Assembly: GCA_964436955.1 (NCBI GenBank)
Contig: CAYTFC010000128.1
Location: 1 to 5,426 of the forward strand
Direction: 5' to 3'
DNA length: 5,426 nt
Source of the DNA: CAMFKD01 sp964436955
Lineage (GTDB): Bacteria > Chlamydiota > Chlamydiia > Chlamydiales > JAJFMA01
Part shown: in pieces, positions 1 through 5,426 of the stretch
Layout of the letters: every line of letters begins with the position of its first letter
How positions within the stretch are numbered: the first letter of the stretch is position 1
Translations under genes and position numbers: made by a program
Notes under the pieces: model-generated
The model's database searches: none
What the model was told of the DNA's origin: nothing
What the model saw: the letters and a program-made list of their open reading frames with translations, nothing else

Positions 1-48
1 AATTCAAATTCAATGACTTGTGCGGCAAGTTTTGGTAGCAATCAGGGT
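1..48 (-). mobile_element. Probable end of an insertion sequence extending off the left edge
   Basis: Positions 27-50 are an exact inverted copy of 5136-5159, which sits just after the transposase stop at the right edge. On the minus strand the block starts with ACCCTGATTGCTACC at about 48 and runs inward to lower coordinates, so the element body should lie left of the window. The interior next to it (1-26) differs from the interior next to the right copy. This suggests the opposite (transposase-start) end of the same IS type rather than a second right end. No transposase codons can be recognised in the 26 interior bases. The exact outer boundary (48 or 50) cannot be fixed from one copy. Confidence 0.5.
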
Positions 49-50
49 CT
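27..50 (+). repeat. 24-bp inverted repeat, left copy
   Basis: This copy matches the reverse complement of 5136-5159 over all 24 bases. After one mismatch the next three outer bases (AGG) also agree. The two copies are about 5.1 kb apart and point at each other. They are read as terminal inverted repeats of one IS family, with ACCC at the tip. A 24-base exact match in a window this size is far beyond chance. Confidence 0.85.
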
Positions 51-73
51 CAGGCACCAGCATATTCCGCATT

Positions 74-175
74 CTCCTCTGCGTTGAAAATTATTCAAAC
101 GCACCTCGTGCAAAACAGTGTGTAATTTTTTTTAACCCAGAGGCGGAGAGACGGGGAGGCGCAGAGGAGGAGGAT
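74..175 (+). repeat. GA-rich short repeat tract with a 10-bp inverted repeat
   Basis: Between about 134 and 175 the plus strand is nearly all purine plus short CG steps. GAGGCGGAGAG at 140-150 recurs as GAGGCGCAGAG at 156-166, a 16-base period with one mismatch in eleven. CGCAGAGGAG at 160-169 pairs with CTCCTCTGCG at 74-83. An eight-T run (126-133) precedes the tract. Comparable CAGAGGCGCAGAGG-type tracts are, from memory, common as dispersed intergenic repeats in several bacterial phyla, especially cyanobacteria. The rest of 51-225 shows no gene. There is also no convincing terminator for the gene ending at 226. Confidence 0.5.
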
Positions 176-225
176 AAAAATTAATGGATAATAGGATGCT
201 ATTGAGTTGCTACCGTCGTAGGCTT

Positions 226-675
226 TCAATCGCGGAATACTTCTTTAGGATAGATCTGAAGACCTAAAATGCGCCATTTTCCAGCTTCCCAAACAACGTC
301 TACTGATACCATATTCTCCTTATGATCTGCAGAGGTAGTCAATACATCGACGCTTCCCAAGCTCTCGTAATGATCGGGTTCGCCTATTTCATAACTAGCA
401 ATCTGTCCTAATGACGGAAATCCATCTACAAATCGTTTAAATTGAACGAAATTAGTAATTTTTCTAAAATCTTCAGATGTATATGCATAAAAGGCTTGGC
501 TGAGATTGCCCTTCTTCATCGCCTGAAAAAAGGCTTCTACAACCACTTGGACTTCTTTGGACTCGCCTGGGGGAACTATCTTGGCTGCTGCAGACAAGGG
601 TGAAGTAAGTATCCACACTATCGCCACGCTGAATACTATTAAGGCACAACCTAGTGTGGATCTTTTTAAGTTCAC
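226..675 (-). CDS. Small secreted protein with one DUF4864/NTF2-like repeat domain
   Basis: This is a 149-residue protein of unknown function. Residues 1-31 look like a signal peptide: basic start (NLKR), hydrophobic core at about 9-24, and a small-residue cleavage region ending in AAA near 29-31. The mature protein should therefore be periplasmic or exported. Residues about 42-144 form a single domain of the kind repeated four times in the upstream gene, with the same landmarks: a helix ending in KKGN, the A-x-Y-A-Y-T-S-x-D-F segment (61-70), F-x-x-F (79-82), a proline near 87, and a final GKWRILGLQIYP strand. The layout resembles DUF4864 proteins of the NTF2-like superfamily, a recollection rather than a search result. 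The start is GTG: no in-frame ATG occurs before residue 53, and a later start would remove the signal peptide. The GTG shares its G with the TAG stop of the upstream gene, so translational coupling is likely. Confidence 0.85.
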   Translation of the reverse strand: MNLKRSTLGCALIVFSVAIVWILTSPLSAAAKIVPPGESKEVQVVVEAFFQAMKKGNLSQAFYAYTSEDFRKITNFVQFKRFVDGFPSLGQIASYEIGEPDHYESLGSVDVLTTSADHKENMVSVDVVWEAGKWRILGLQIYPKEVFRD

Positions 676-2603
676 TATTCAACTCTAAATTCTTGAACTT
701 TCTCCCGTCCATTAGATGAACGAGCGATCAGACGATAGCTTCCCTTGGGCCACCCATGAGTCGGTGGGGCAAAGATAAAGCTGAGAACAGTGTCTCCATT
801 TTCTTCAATACGAGCCTCTACTGGGGGCACGCGAGTCTTGCTGTCGATGTGCTCCATAATCAGCTCTGCCTTAGCGCCAAGAGCGGCACTACGCACAAAT
901 AGATCCACATGGATATCGCCTGTACCAGTGTTGAAGCTAGTTTTGGCATTTTTAACGCGTCCATCTTTGTCCACGTCAGATCCCAGCACTACGCGGGAGA
1001 GCTCCATATTGGAGCCCTTCCCGTTATTGCTGTTGCTACTAGCGACTTTTGGAGTCTCGCTAAGAGCAATCGATTTTTTAGGCAAATTTTCCGCTTTTGC
1101 ATTTGTGCTTCCACCTTCAGGCAAAAGTTGAATGCTAAGCACGCGCCACTTACCGTCCTCTTGAACTAAGTCAAATTCCACGCGGCTGGCCTGTCCATTT
1201 GTTGCCTGAAGGCTCCCTTGAAAGGTTCCTACATCATTCTTAAAGGACAGGTTGGTGAAATTCGCCAATTGGTTATCCACGAGCACTGGATGGGAGCGGA
1301 TAAACTTCTCAAAAGCTGCTGCTGGAGTCGATCTTTGAAAGTCACGTGAAGTAAAGGCGTAATAGGCTTTGGAGATATCACCCGATCTTAAGGCTGTTAA
1401 CTGAGACTCAATAGTGTTTACCAAATCAGCGGTGTTAAATACAGGCGCATTACCACCGGTTGATCCAGATTTCGAAAGGATCTGCATACTCCAGACCTTC
1501 CAAGCTCTGCCATTTCGAATGAGCTGGTATTCCACCGGGGTCACACCATTGGGCGATGCTAACATCGCAACAATTGTTGCAGAGTCTTCATGAATGCCTG
1601 GTGTTTCAAAGTTTACACTTCTGTGCTCTGTTAAGGCTGGATAGGCCTTAATAAACTCACGGAATGCATCCAGTGAAGTCGCTGATTGGAATTCCTTGGC
1701 ACCGTATTCGTAATAGGCTCTTGTGGCATCTCCGGCTCTCAAATACGCTAGGAGAGCTTCGATAGGTGTTGTGATGTCTTCAACTTCCGCGTCTGAGGCT
1801 TCACGAGAATATGCTTCAGTGGGTAGATTCAAGCGTAAGCTATAAATCTTCCATTTGCCATCTTCTTTGTGAAGTTTATACTCCACCGATGTGGTCATAT
1901 CGGGGCCATGAAGCGTGGCTTCAATGGTTCCGTTTTTACCATCGATGACGCCATCTGTGAATGTTGCCGAATTGTGTTTGGTCAAAATTGGATAGTTTTG
2001 CACAAATTCACGGAACGACTTCAGTGGTGTAGTTTCCTGAAAGTCTTTAGAAACATAGCCAAAATAGGCTTTTGCTACGTCATTACTGCGAAAGGCTGCA
2101 AGTTGAGCTTCTGCTGGTTCTATCAGCTCGCTCACTTTTGTTCCTTCTACACCTGAAGATACAGCTCCGGTGGGTACTAGGCGCATGCTTAAAATCTTCC
2201 AGCGATCACCTTCTTCAACGAATTTATATTCGATTGGAGTGACGCCGCCATCTTTAGAGACCAGCGTGCCGTGAAGTGAGCCTACCCTATTTTCAATGGT
2301 ACGTTCATTGAAATTGGCATTCTCATTATTCACTAACGCTGGATGCGTTTTGATAAAGGCCACAAATGCCTCTAGTGAGGTAGCGGCCTTGAAATCCTTA
2401 GCGGTATATTCATAGTAAGCACGAGAAAAATCTCGCGCACGGATAGCACTGAGTTGGCCTTCAGCCGTTTGAACCAAGTCTTTCGTATAGTATATTGCCA
2501 AGCAAACTGCAATCGCAGCTAGCACGGCTAGAGATATGACGACTTTTAACCAGCTCGGTACATTTTTTCTGTCTTGGTACTGGATGGTTTCTTCTTTGCC
2601 CAT
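675..2603 (-). CDS. Membrane-anchored protein with four tandem DUF4864/NTF2-like domains
   Basis: This is a 642-residue protein of unknown function. Residues 1-20 are polar and basic, 20-39 are a hydrophobic helix, and the rest is soluble. This is an N-in signal anchor that puts the bulk outside the cytoplasmic membrane. Four copies of one domain follow, at about 43-144, 159-260, 277-376 and 393-495. The aligned positions D58, D175, D292 and D409 are spaced exactly 117 residues apart. Each copy has a helix ending in R-x-x-D, then (S/T/A)-(R/K)-A-Y-(Y/F)-x-(Y/F)-x-(S/A)-(K/R)-(D/E)-F, then F-x-x-F-(I/V), a conserved P, and a closing strand of the type W-K-(I/V)-x-S-(M/L)-(R/Q). The copies are clearly diverged, so this is not a recent array. 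A Ser/Asn/Lys linker (about 497-535) leads to a separate C-terminal beta-rich domain (about 536-642) with GWPKGSYRL near 617-625, resembling an Ig-like fold. A strong ribosome site supports the start. The stop overlaps the next gene, which carries a fifth copy of the domain. Confidence 0.88.
   Translation of the reverse strand: MGKEETIQYQDRKNVPSWLKVVISLAVLAAIAVCLAIYYTKDLVQTAEGQLSAIRARDFSRAYYEYTAKDFKAATSLEAFVAFIKTHPALVNNENANFNERTIENRVGSLHGTLVSKDGGVTPIEYKFVEEGDRWKILSMRLVPTGAVSSGVEGTKVSELIEPAEAQLAAFRSNDVAKAYFGYVSKDFQETTPLKSFREFVQNYPILTKHNSATFTDGVIDGKNGTIEATLHGPDMTTSVEYKLHKEDGKWKIYSLRLNLPTEAYSREASDAEVEDITTPIEALLAYLRAGDATRAYYEYGAKEFQSATSLDAFREFIKAYPALTEHRSVNFETPGIHEDSATIVAMLASPNGVTPVEYQLIRNGRAWKVWSMQILSKSGSTGGNAPVFNTADLVNTIESQLTALRSGDISKAYYAFTSRDFQRSTPAAAFEKFIRSHPVLVDNQLANFTNLSFKNDVGTFQGSLQATNGQASRVEFDLVQEDGKWRVLSIQLLPEGGSTNAKAENLPKKSIALSETPKVASSNSNNGKGSNMELSRVVLGSDVDKDGRVKNAKTSFNTGTGDIHVDLFVRSAALGAKAELIMEHIDSKTRVPPVEARIEENGDTVLSFIFAPPTHGWPKGSYRLIARSSNGREKVQEFRVE
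683..686 (-). promoter_or_regulatory. Weak ribosome binding site inside the upstream gene
   Basis: AGAG on the minus strand lies seven bases before the GTG start at 675, within the last codons of the 642-residue gene. It supports the GTG start. It is a short match, so re-initiation after the overlapping stop probably contributes. Confidence 0.4.
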
Positions 2604-2761
2604 AAGTCACTCTTCCCCTGTTTTCTTGGTGTGTACTTTTCGCTAGAAAAGCCACTCAGCCGTACTAACGAGACGGCGGTAATCCTGATCTGTATAGAGT
2701 TGGCCCCACAATGTACAGAGACATCAAAAAAATCAAAGGAATTTTTTGCTTTATAGAATTT
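2604..2761 (-). other. Leader region of the four-domain gene, no coding gene seen
   Basis: The gene-free stretch between the two gene pairs runs 2604-2942. Its upstream part (2762-2922) is the palindrome. This downstream part is ordinary intergenic sequence with A/T runs near 2727-2747 and the ribosome site at 2610-2619. The promoter of the four-domain gene is expected here, unless transcription reads through the palindrome from the TPR gene. No RNA gene is recognisable. Confidence 0.4.
2610..2619 (-). promoter_or_regulatory. Strong ribosome binding site for the four-domain gene
   Basis: The minus strand reads AGGGGAAGAG followed by six bases and then ATG at 2603. This fixes the start of the 642-residue protein. 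No convincing -35/-10 pair stands out between it and the palindrome. A weak possibility is TTTGAT and TACATT with a 16-base spacer, at about 2710-2740. Confidence 0.7.
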
Positions 2762-2922
2762 AAACCCGGTTGGCTATCTATCCGCCCTTCTAAGCTGGCT
2801 GCAACAAGCAAGATGCGCGGGCAGCGAAGAGGTAATAGCAATAGCTATTACCGAGGAGCAGCACGCAGCCGATTGCTTGTTGCAGCCAGCTTAGAAGGGC
2901 GGATAGATAGCCAACCGGGTTT
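2762..2922. mobile_element. Long palindromic element, MITE-like, with perfect 50-bp arms
   Basis: Bases 2762-2811 are the exact reverse complement of 2873-2922, all 50 positions. The 61-base centre is partly self-complementary and ends in a second perfect stem: GGTAATAGC (2831-2839), loop AATA, GCTATTACC (2844-2852). If the element is bounded at ACCCGG...CCGGGT (2764-2920), it is flanked by TTTAA on both sides (2759-2763 and 2921-2925), a candidate 5-bp target duplication in AT-rich sequence. The tip ACCCGGTTGGCTATC matches the IS tip ACCCTGATTGCTACC at 11 of 15 positions without gaps. It encodes no transposase. A non-autonomous MITE mobilised by the neighbouring IS family is the favoured reading. 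A folded transcript would also make a very large hairpin just after the TPR gene, so a terminator or mRNA-stabilising role is possible. Confidence 0.7.
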
Positions 2923-2942
2923 TAAAAGGGAACCGATGAATA

Positions 2943-3989
2943 TTACGAAGAAATAGCCTGAGAAGTGCTGGTCTGACCATAGGCACCATAATACTTGATG
3001 AGACTTTCTGCGCGCTGGTAATTAGAACGCTTTAATTCTTCATAGGCTCTTAAGCCTTTAGCGTTCTGGCCTTGCTGAAAGTAGAGAGTACCTAGACGAT
3101 AAAGCGTTTCCTTATCATCTGGACGTAAACGCAAAATCGTTTCATATTCACGAATTTCTTCTTGAGGGAGCTGCAAATCACGATAGCTATAGGCCAGCTG
3201 TGCATGCACCCAAGGGTCATCGGGAGCATAATCGTTCAAAATTTTAAACTCTTCCATGGCCCTAGCGGAAGCTTCACGAAACTTGCTATCCAATTCTTCA
3301 GTGGGCTGAGAAACGGAAAACCAGCTGCTTTCATCATCGCGTTGACGCGGATCACGATACAGACTCGAAAGCGTGACATAGGCATTAGCTAAAGCCGTAT
3401 GTACCTCAAGGTTGGTCGGTTCGCATTTAACAGCTAGTATATGCTCTTCAATGGCGCTAAGCAGGAGCAGCTCACGCATACGATACACATCATCCCAATG
3501 CCACCAAAGGCTAAAACGCTCGAAGCTAGGAGCTAAAAAAGATAGCCAAGGAGGAGGCGAATAATAGGAGGAGTCCTTGCCCTGCAATGCTGATGCGCAG
3601 CGACTACAGGCATTTGCCAAAGCCAGGTGATCTTCTGGAACTCCTTCGTGATAGCCAATCAAGCTTTTGCAAGCGGCCAAAAATCGATCGCGTAATCTTA
3701 AAAATTGAAGCGGCTGTTTGGTTTGCAGATAAGCCCGCAAAATGAAGTACGAAAATATGGTCAAAAAGATAACCGCCAGACTGATGGCCAAAGTCGAGGA
3801 TTCACTAAGCCATTTCATGCAAAAAATAAAGAGAATGATCTCTAGAGTCGCAAGGGCTAAAAAAGCAAGGCTAAATCCAACATAACCCCGCACTGCCTGC
3901 TGAAATGGGGGTAAAAGAGCTTCTACGGCTCGTTGCATCTGGATATGAAAGCTATCTCGATCGAATGAAATAGTGGCCTCTCGCGTCAT
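2943..3989 (-). CDS. Two-TM membrane protein with C-terminal tetratricopeptide repeats
   Basis: This is a 348-residue protein. The N-terminal 35 residues are soluble. Two hydrophobic helices at about 36-60 and 67-88 form a hairpin, so the remaining 260 residues should lie on the cytoplasmic side if the N-terminus does. The C-terminal half is TPR-like: a probable repeat around 190-212 (PTNLEVHTALANAYVTLSSLY), a helix at about 238-252, and two clear repeats at 257-290 (DPWVHAQLAYSYRDL..., ending LRLRP) and 291-324 (DDKETLYRLGTLYFQQGQ...). TPRs bind partner proteins; no enzymatic motif is visible. An aromatic WWHWDDVYRMRELLLL segment (162-177) just before the TPRs looks distinctive. I believe similar proteins exist across Chlamydiota but cannot verify it. 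The start is ATG with an in-frame TAA directly upstream; its ribosome site is poor (GTGG about 16 bases upstream). It follows the transporter by 42 bases, so co-transcription is likely. Confidence 0.85.
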   Translation of the reverse strand: MTREATISFDRDSFHIQMQRAVEALLPPFQQAVRGYVGFSLAFLALATLEIILFIFCMKWLSESSTLAISLAVIFLTIFSYFILRAYLQTKQPLQFLRLRDRFLAACKSLIGYHEGVPEDHLALANACSRCASALQGKDSSYYSPPPWLSFLAPSFERFSLWWHWDDVYRMRELLLLSAIEEHILAVKCEPTNLEVHTALANAYVTLSSLYRDPRQRDDESSWFSVSQPTEELDSKFREASARAMEEFKILNDYAPDDPWVHAQLAYSYRDLQLPQEEIREYETILRLRPDDKETLYRLGTLYFQQGQNAKGLRAYEELKRSNYQRAESLIKYYGAYGQTSTSQAISS

Positions 3990-4031
3990 TTAGGCCAGCA
4001 TATCTACCACAACGTGTCTTAAAAGTAAATC

Positions 4032-4973
4032 CTAGGCTGGATCCGATGCTGCCGTTGTTTGCACTTCATCAGGCAAACGAACACCAACACGCAATTCCTC
4101 TTGGTAGAAGATCAAAAGGCCCATGAAAACCACTCCAGCCGAACAGAAAAATGCCAATGTAATGACCTCGCCCAAAACCATCCAACCAAAGAACGCGGTA
4201 ATTAACGGAGTGATAAAACCGGAGAAAGATAGAAATGTGGCTGTAAAGCGTCTTAGTAAAAATCCGTAAAGATTGTAGGCCATGATATTAGAAATGACAA
4301 CTAGTAGGAGTGTGCATTCTATAAATGAAAGATAGCCGGTTACCGGAATAGGATCCCAATTTTCCACCAGGCTCGAATGCGCGAGGCTGAAGACACCCCC
4401 GAGCAACATACTAATTCCATTTGCTACAAGAGGCTGATAGCCGTCTTCTTTGATCAATTGACGCATAATAATCCAACCATAGGAACTGGACAAGGCTGCA
4501 ACCATCACCGCCATTTCAGGTAAACTTAGGAAGCCACCATAGACCATGGTAGCTTCTTCTGCGGTCATTTGAAAGAGAATAGGAAGAAATCCTAATATAC
4601 CAACACCAAGTCCTACCCATTTGCGGCCAGTCATTCTTTCGTCAAGCATCATATAAGAGAGGAAGGCAGCCATAAAGGGTGACAGACTATAGATAAAACA
4701 AGTCTTGAAAGAGGTAAGGTACTGAAGTCCCCAAAATTCCATGACATTCGTGAGATAGATATTAAAAAATGCCAGGGCTCCAAGGCGCCATAGATGCTTT
4801 CGCTTAATTTGCAACGTTTGTGGAGCCGTGATTGCTTGGTATGCGATAAGCAGCAGACCCGCCACAACCATTCGTGATCCCACAAAGAAAATTGGCTGAG
4901 TATAATCGAGACCAACTTTAGTGATCGTGAATACACTAGCGAACAATGTGTAGAGCAGGACAATGAGTGGCAT
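4032..4973 (-). CDS. EamA/DMT-family 10-TM transporter, possible S-adenosylmethionine exchanger
   Basis: This is a 313-residue inner-membrane permease, the normal size for the drug/metabolite transporter superfamily. Ten hydrophobic segments fall at about 1-22, 28-48, 62-80, 90-110, 116-136, 146-170, 180-200, 213-236, 246-265 and 270-290, in the usual two five-helix EamA halves. The half-ending signature is visible twice: SPFMAAFLSYMMLDERMTG (98-116) followed by WVGLGVGILGF, and TPLITAFFGWMVLGEVIT (255-272) followed by a glycine-containing final helix. The C-terminal tail (about 291-313) is polar. Family members export or exchange small metabolites, and the substrate cannot be read from sequence. 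Obligate intracellular chlamydiae use a DMT protein to exchange SAM for SAH, so this is a reasonable but unproven candidate if the host is chlamydial. AGAGG nine bases upstream supports the ATG. It is the first gene after the IS end, so its promoter should lie in 4974-5135. Confidence 0.88.
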   Translation of the reverse strand: MPLIVLLYTLFASVFTITKVGLDYTQPIFFVGSRMVVAGLLLIAYQAITAPQTLQIKRKHLWRLGALAFFNIYLTNVMEFWGLQYLTSFKTCFIYSLSPFMAAFLSYMMLDERMTGRKWVGLGVGILGFLPILFQMTAEEATMVYGGFLSLPEMAVMVAALSSSYGWIIMRQLIKEDGYQPLVANGISMLLGGVFSLAHSSLVENWDPIPVTGYLSFIECTLLLVVISNIMAYNLYGFLLRRFTATFLSFSGFITPLITAFFGWMVLGEVITLAFFCSAGVVFMGLLIFYQEELRVGVRLPDEVQTTAASDPA

Positions 4974-4982
4974 CGATTATAA

Positions 4983-4987
4983 CCTCT
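4983..4987 (-). promoter_or_regulatory. Ribosome binding site of the DMT transporter
   Basis: AGAGG on the minus strand ends nine bases before the ATG at 4973 and supports that start. The TATAAT hexamer between it and the start codon (4976-4981) is too close to the ATG to be the promoter of a message using this site. Confidence 0.6.
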
Positions 4988-5135
4988 TTAGATTAAACAA
5001 TTGATACCACAGTAGCGAATAAATAGCACGAAACTTAAGTAGATAAGCAGGTGACTGACCATTAAAATTAAATCAATTCCTTGAACTTTCTGAAGTTTTA
5101 GTGAATGACTCGTGCAAGTCTAGGAAAGAGACCTA

Positions 5136-5159
5136 AGACCCTGATTGCTACCAAAACTT
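5136..5159 (-). repeat. 24-bp inverted repeat, right copy (probable IS right end)
   Basis: This is an exact inverted partner of 27-50. It lies on the outer side of the transposase stop and abuts the hairpin that begins at 5160, which is where the right terminal repeat of an IS is expected. Counting the tip from ACCC, the IS boundary would be near 5138, about 128 bases past the stop codon. Confidence 0.75.
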
Positions 5160-5272
5160 CATCTAGCGCTCGTAACGATATATCAGATGCAGCAGTGTAC
5201 CTCGACGGCAAGAGTGATCTCTTGCCGAGAGGTACAATGTTGCAGATGATGCATCGCTATGAGCGCTAGATG
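5160..5272. repeat. 113-bp imperfect hairpin overlapping the transposase stop
   Basis: The outer arms CATCTAGCGCTC (5160-5171) and GAGCGCTAGATG (5261-5272) are perfect complements. Pairing continues inward with scattered mismatches through TGTACCTC/GAGGTACA. It ends in a perfect nine-base apical stem CGGCAAGAG (5206-5214), loop TGAT, CTCTTGCCG (5219-5227). The transposase stop codon (5266-5268) lies inside the right arm. The hairpin sits between the stop and the terminal repeat, so it belongs to the IS. It may end transposase transcription or block read-through into the transporter gene. Confidence 0.8.
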
Positions 5273-5426
5273 AGTAAGCCCCTCCATAAAAAAGAAGCAC
5301 TGTAAGCGACAATAAGGCAAAGGACCTTCACCATAAAACCGCTCTCAGTTCGGCTTTTGATGTAGCGAGGGAAGAGACTTGTTATACTACTAAACGCCGT
5401 TTCAACGATTTGTCGCTTGCTGCTAA
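5266..5426 (-). CDS. Transposase, C-terminal fragment, probably IS982-like (runs off the right edge)
   Basis: One frame is open from the window edge to a TAG at 5266-5268; the first complete codon starts at 5424. It gives 52 residues beginning SSKRQIVETAFSSITSLFPR, continuing YIKSRTESGFMVKVL, and ending FLWRGLLI. The R-Q-I-V-E-x-x-F core is the R-x3-E pattern of the C-terminal catalytic glutamate region of IS4/IS5/IS982-type DDE transposases. The following K-x-R-T-x-x-GF-x-x-KV and hydrophobic tail fit my recollection of IS982 members. The N-terminal part with the first two catalytic aspartates lies outside the window, so intactness cannot be judged. The adjoining hairpin and terminal repeat support the IS assignment. 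Confidence 0.7.
   Translation of the reverse strand, partial: SSKRQIVETAFSSITSLFPRYIKSRTESGFMVKVLCLIVAYSASFLWRGLLI

Noticed and set aside
790..1169. Plus-strand open frames antisense to the four-domain gene
   Set aside because: They overlap a long, well-supported minus-strand gene with clear repeated domains. Their predicted proteins are low in recognisable features.
2762..2922. CRISPR array or tRNA/attachment site at the palindrome
   Set aside because: There is one inverted pair rather than spaced direct repeats, and no cloverleaf or tRNA-like sequence.
2711..2956. Plus-strand frame of 81 codons running through the palindrome
   Set aside because: It spans both arms of the inverted repeat, opposes all neighbouring genes, has no good ribosome site, and exists only because the arms lack stops in that frame.
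4976..4981. TATAAT on the minus strand just before the transporter start
   Set aside because: It lies between the ribosome site and the ATG. A transcript from it would start at or inside the coding region and lack the AGAGG site.
5084..5097. Small AACTT-TCTG-AAGTT hairpin in the transporter leader
   Set aside because: A five-base stem is expected by chance in a window of this size and there is no adjacent U-tract or known motif.
5112..5159. Minus-strand peptide frame reading VLVAIRVLGLFPRLARVIH across the IS end
   Set aside because: It runs out of the hairpin through the terminal repeat and stops soon after. The left copy diverges in this frame right after the repeat, so it is a by-product of the IS end, not a gene.

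Overview
This window looks like accessory-flanked chromosomal DNA from a Gram-negative bacterium. My best guess is an environmental (amoeba-associated) member of the Chlamydiota. That guess rests on the overall look of the TPR and transporter proteins and on a SAM-transporter-like gene, not on a marker gene, so treat it as moderate to low confidence. All complete genes are on the minus strand, so the reading order is from high to low coordinates.

Layout from right to left. The right edge (5266-5426) holds the last 52 codons of a DDE transposase, probably IS982-like, whose gene starts outside the window. Its stop codon lies in a 113-bp imperfect hairpin (5160-5272), followed at once by a 24-bp sequence (5136-5159) that I read as the IS terminal repeat. 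Next comes a 162-bp leader, then a 10-TM EamA/DMT transporter (4032-4973). After a 42-nt gap there is a two-TM protein with C-terminal TPRs (2943-3989). About 20 nt past its stop sits a striking palindrome with perfect 50-bp arms (2762-2922). It has the size, ends and candidate target duplication of a MITE. Beyond it lies a 642-residue membrane-anchored protein with four copies of one domain at an exact 117-residue period (675-2603). Overlapping its stop by one base is a GTG-started 149-residue secreted protein carrying a fifth copy of that domain (226-675). The left edge (1-225) has no gene. It contains an inverted copy of the 24-bp IS terminal repeat (27-50) and a GA-rich repeat tract (about 134-175).

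How the parts fit together. The transporter and TPR genes are probably co-transcribed. The palindrome separates them from the second gene pair and may be a transcription barrier as well as a mobile element. The two repeat-domain genes form a translationally coupled pair of a secreted single-domain protein and an inner-membrane-anchored four-domain protein; their function is unknown. The same IS terminal sequence faces inward from both edges, so the roughly 5.1-kb four-gene block may lie between two IS copies of the same orientation.

The items most worth a second look are the MITE-like palindrome whose tips resemble the IS tips, the similar nested hairpin at the transposase end, and the five-copy domain family spread over two overlapping genes.
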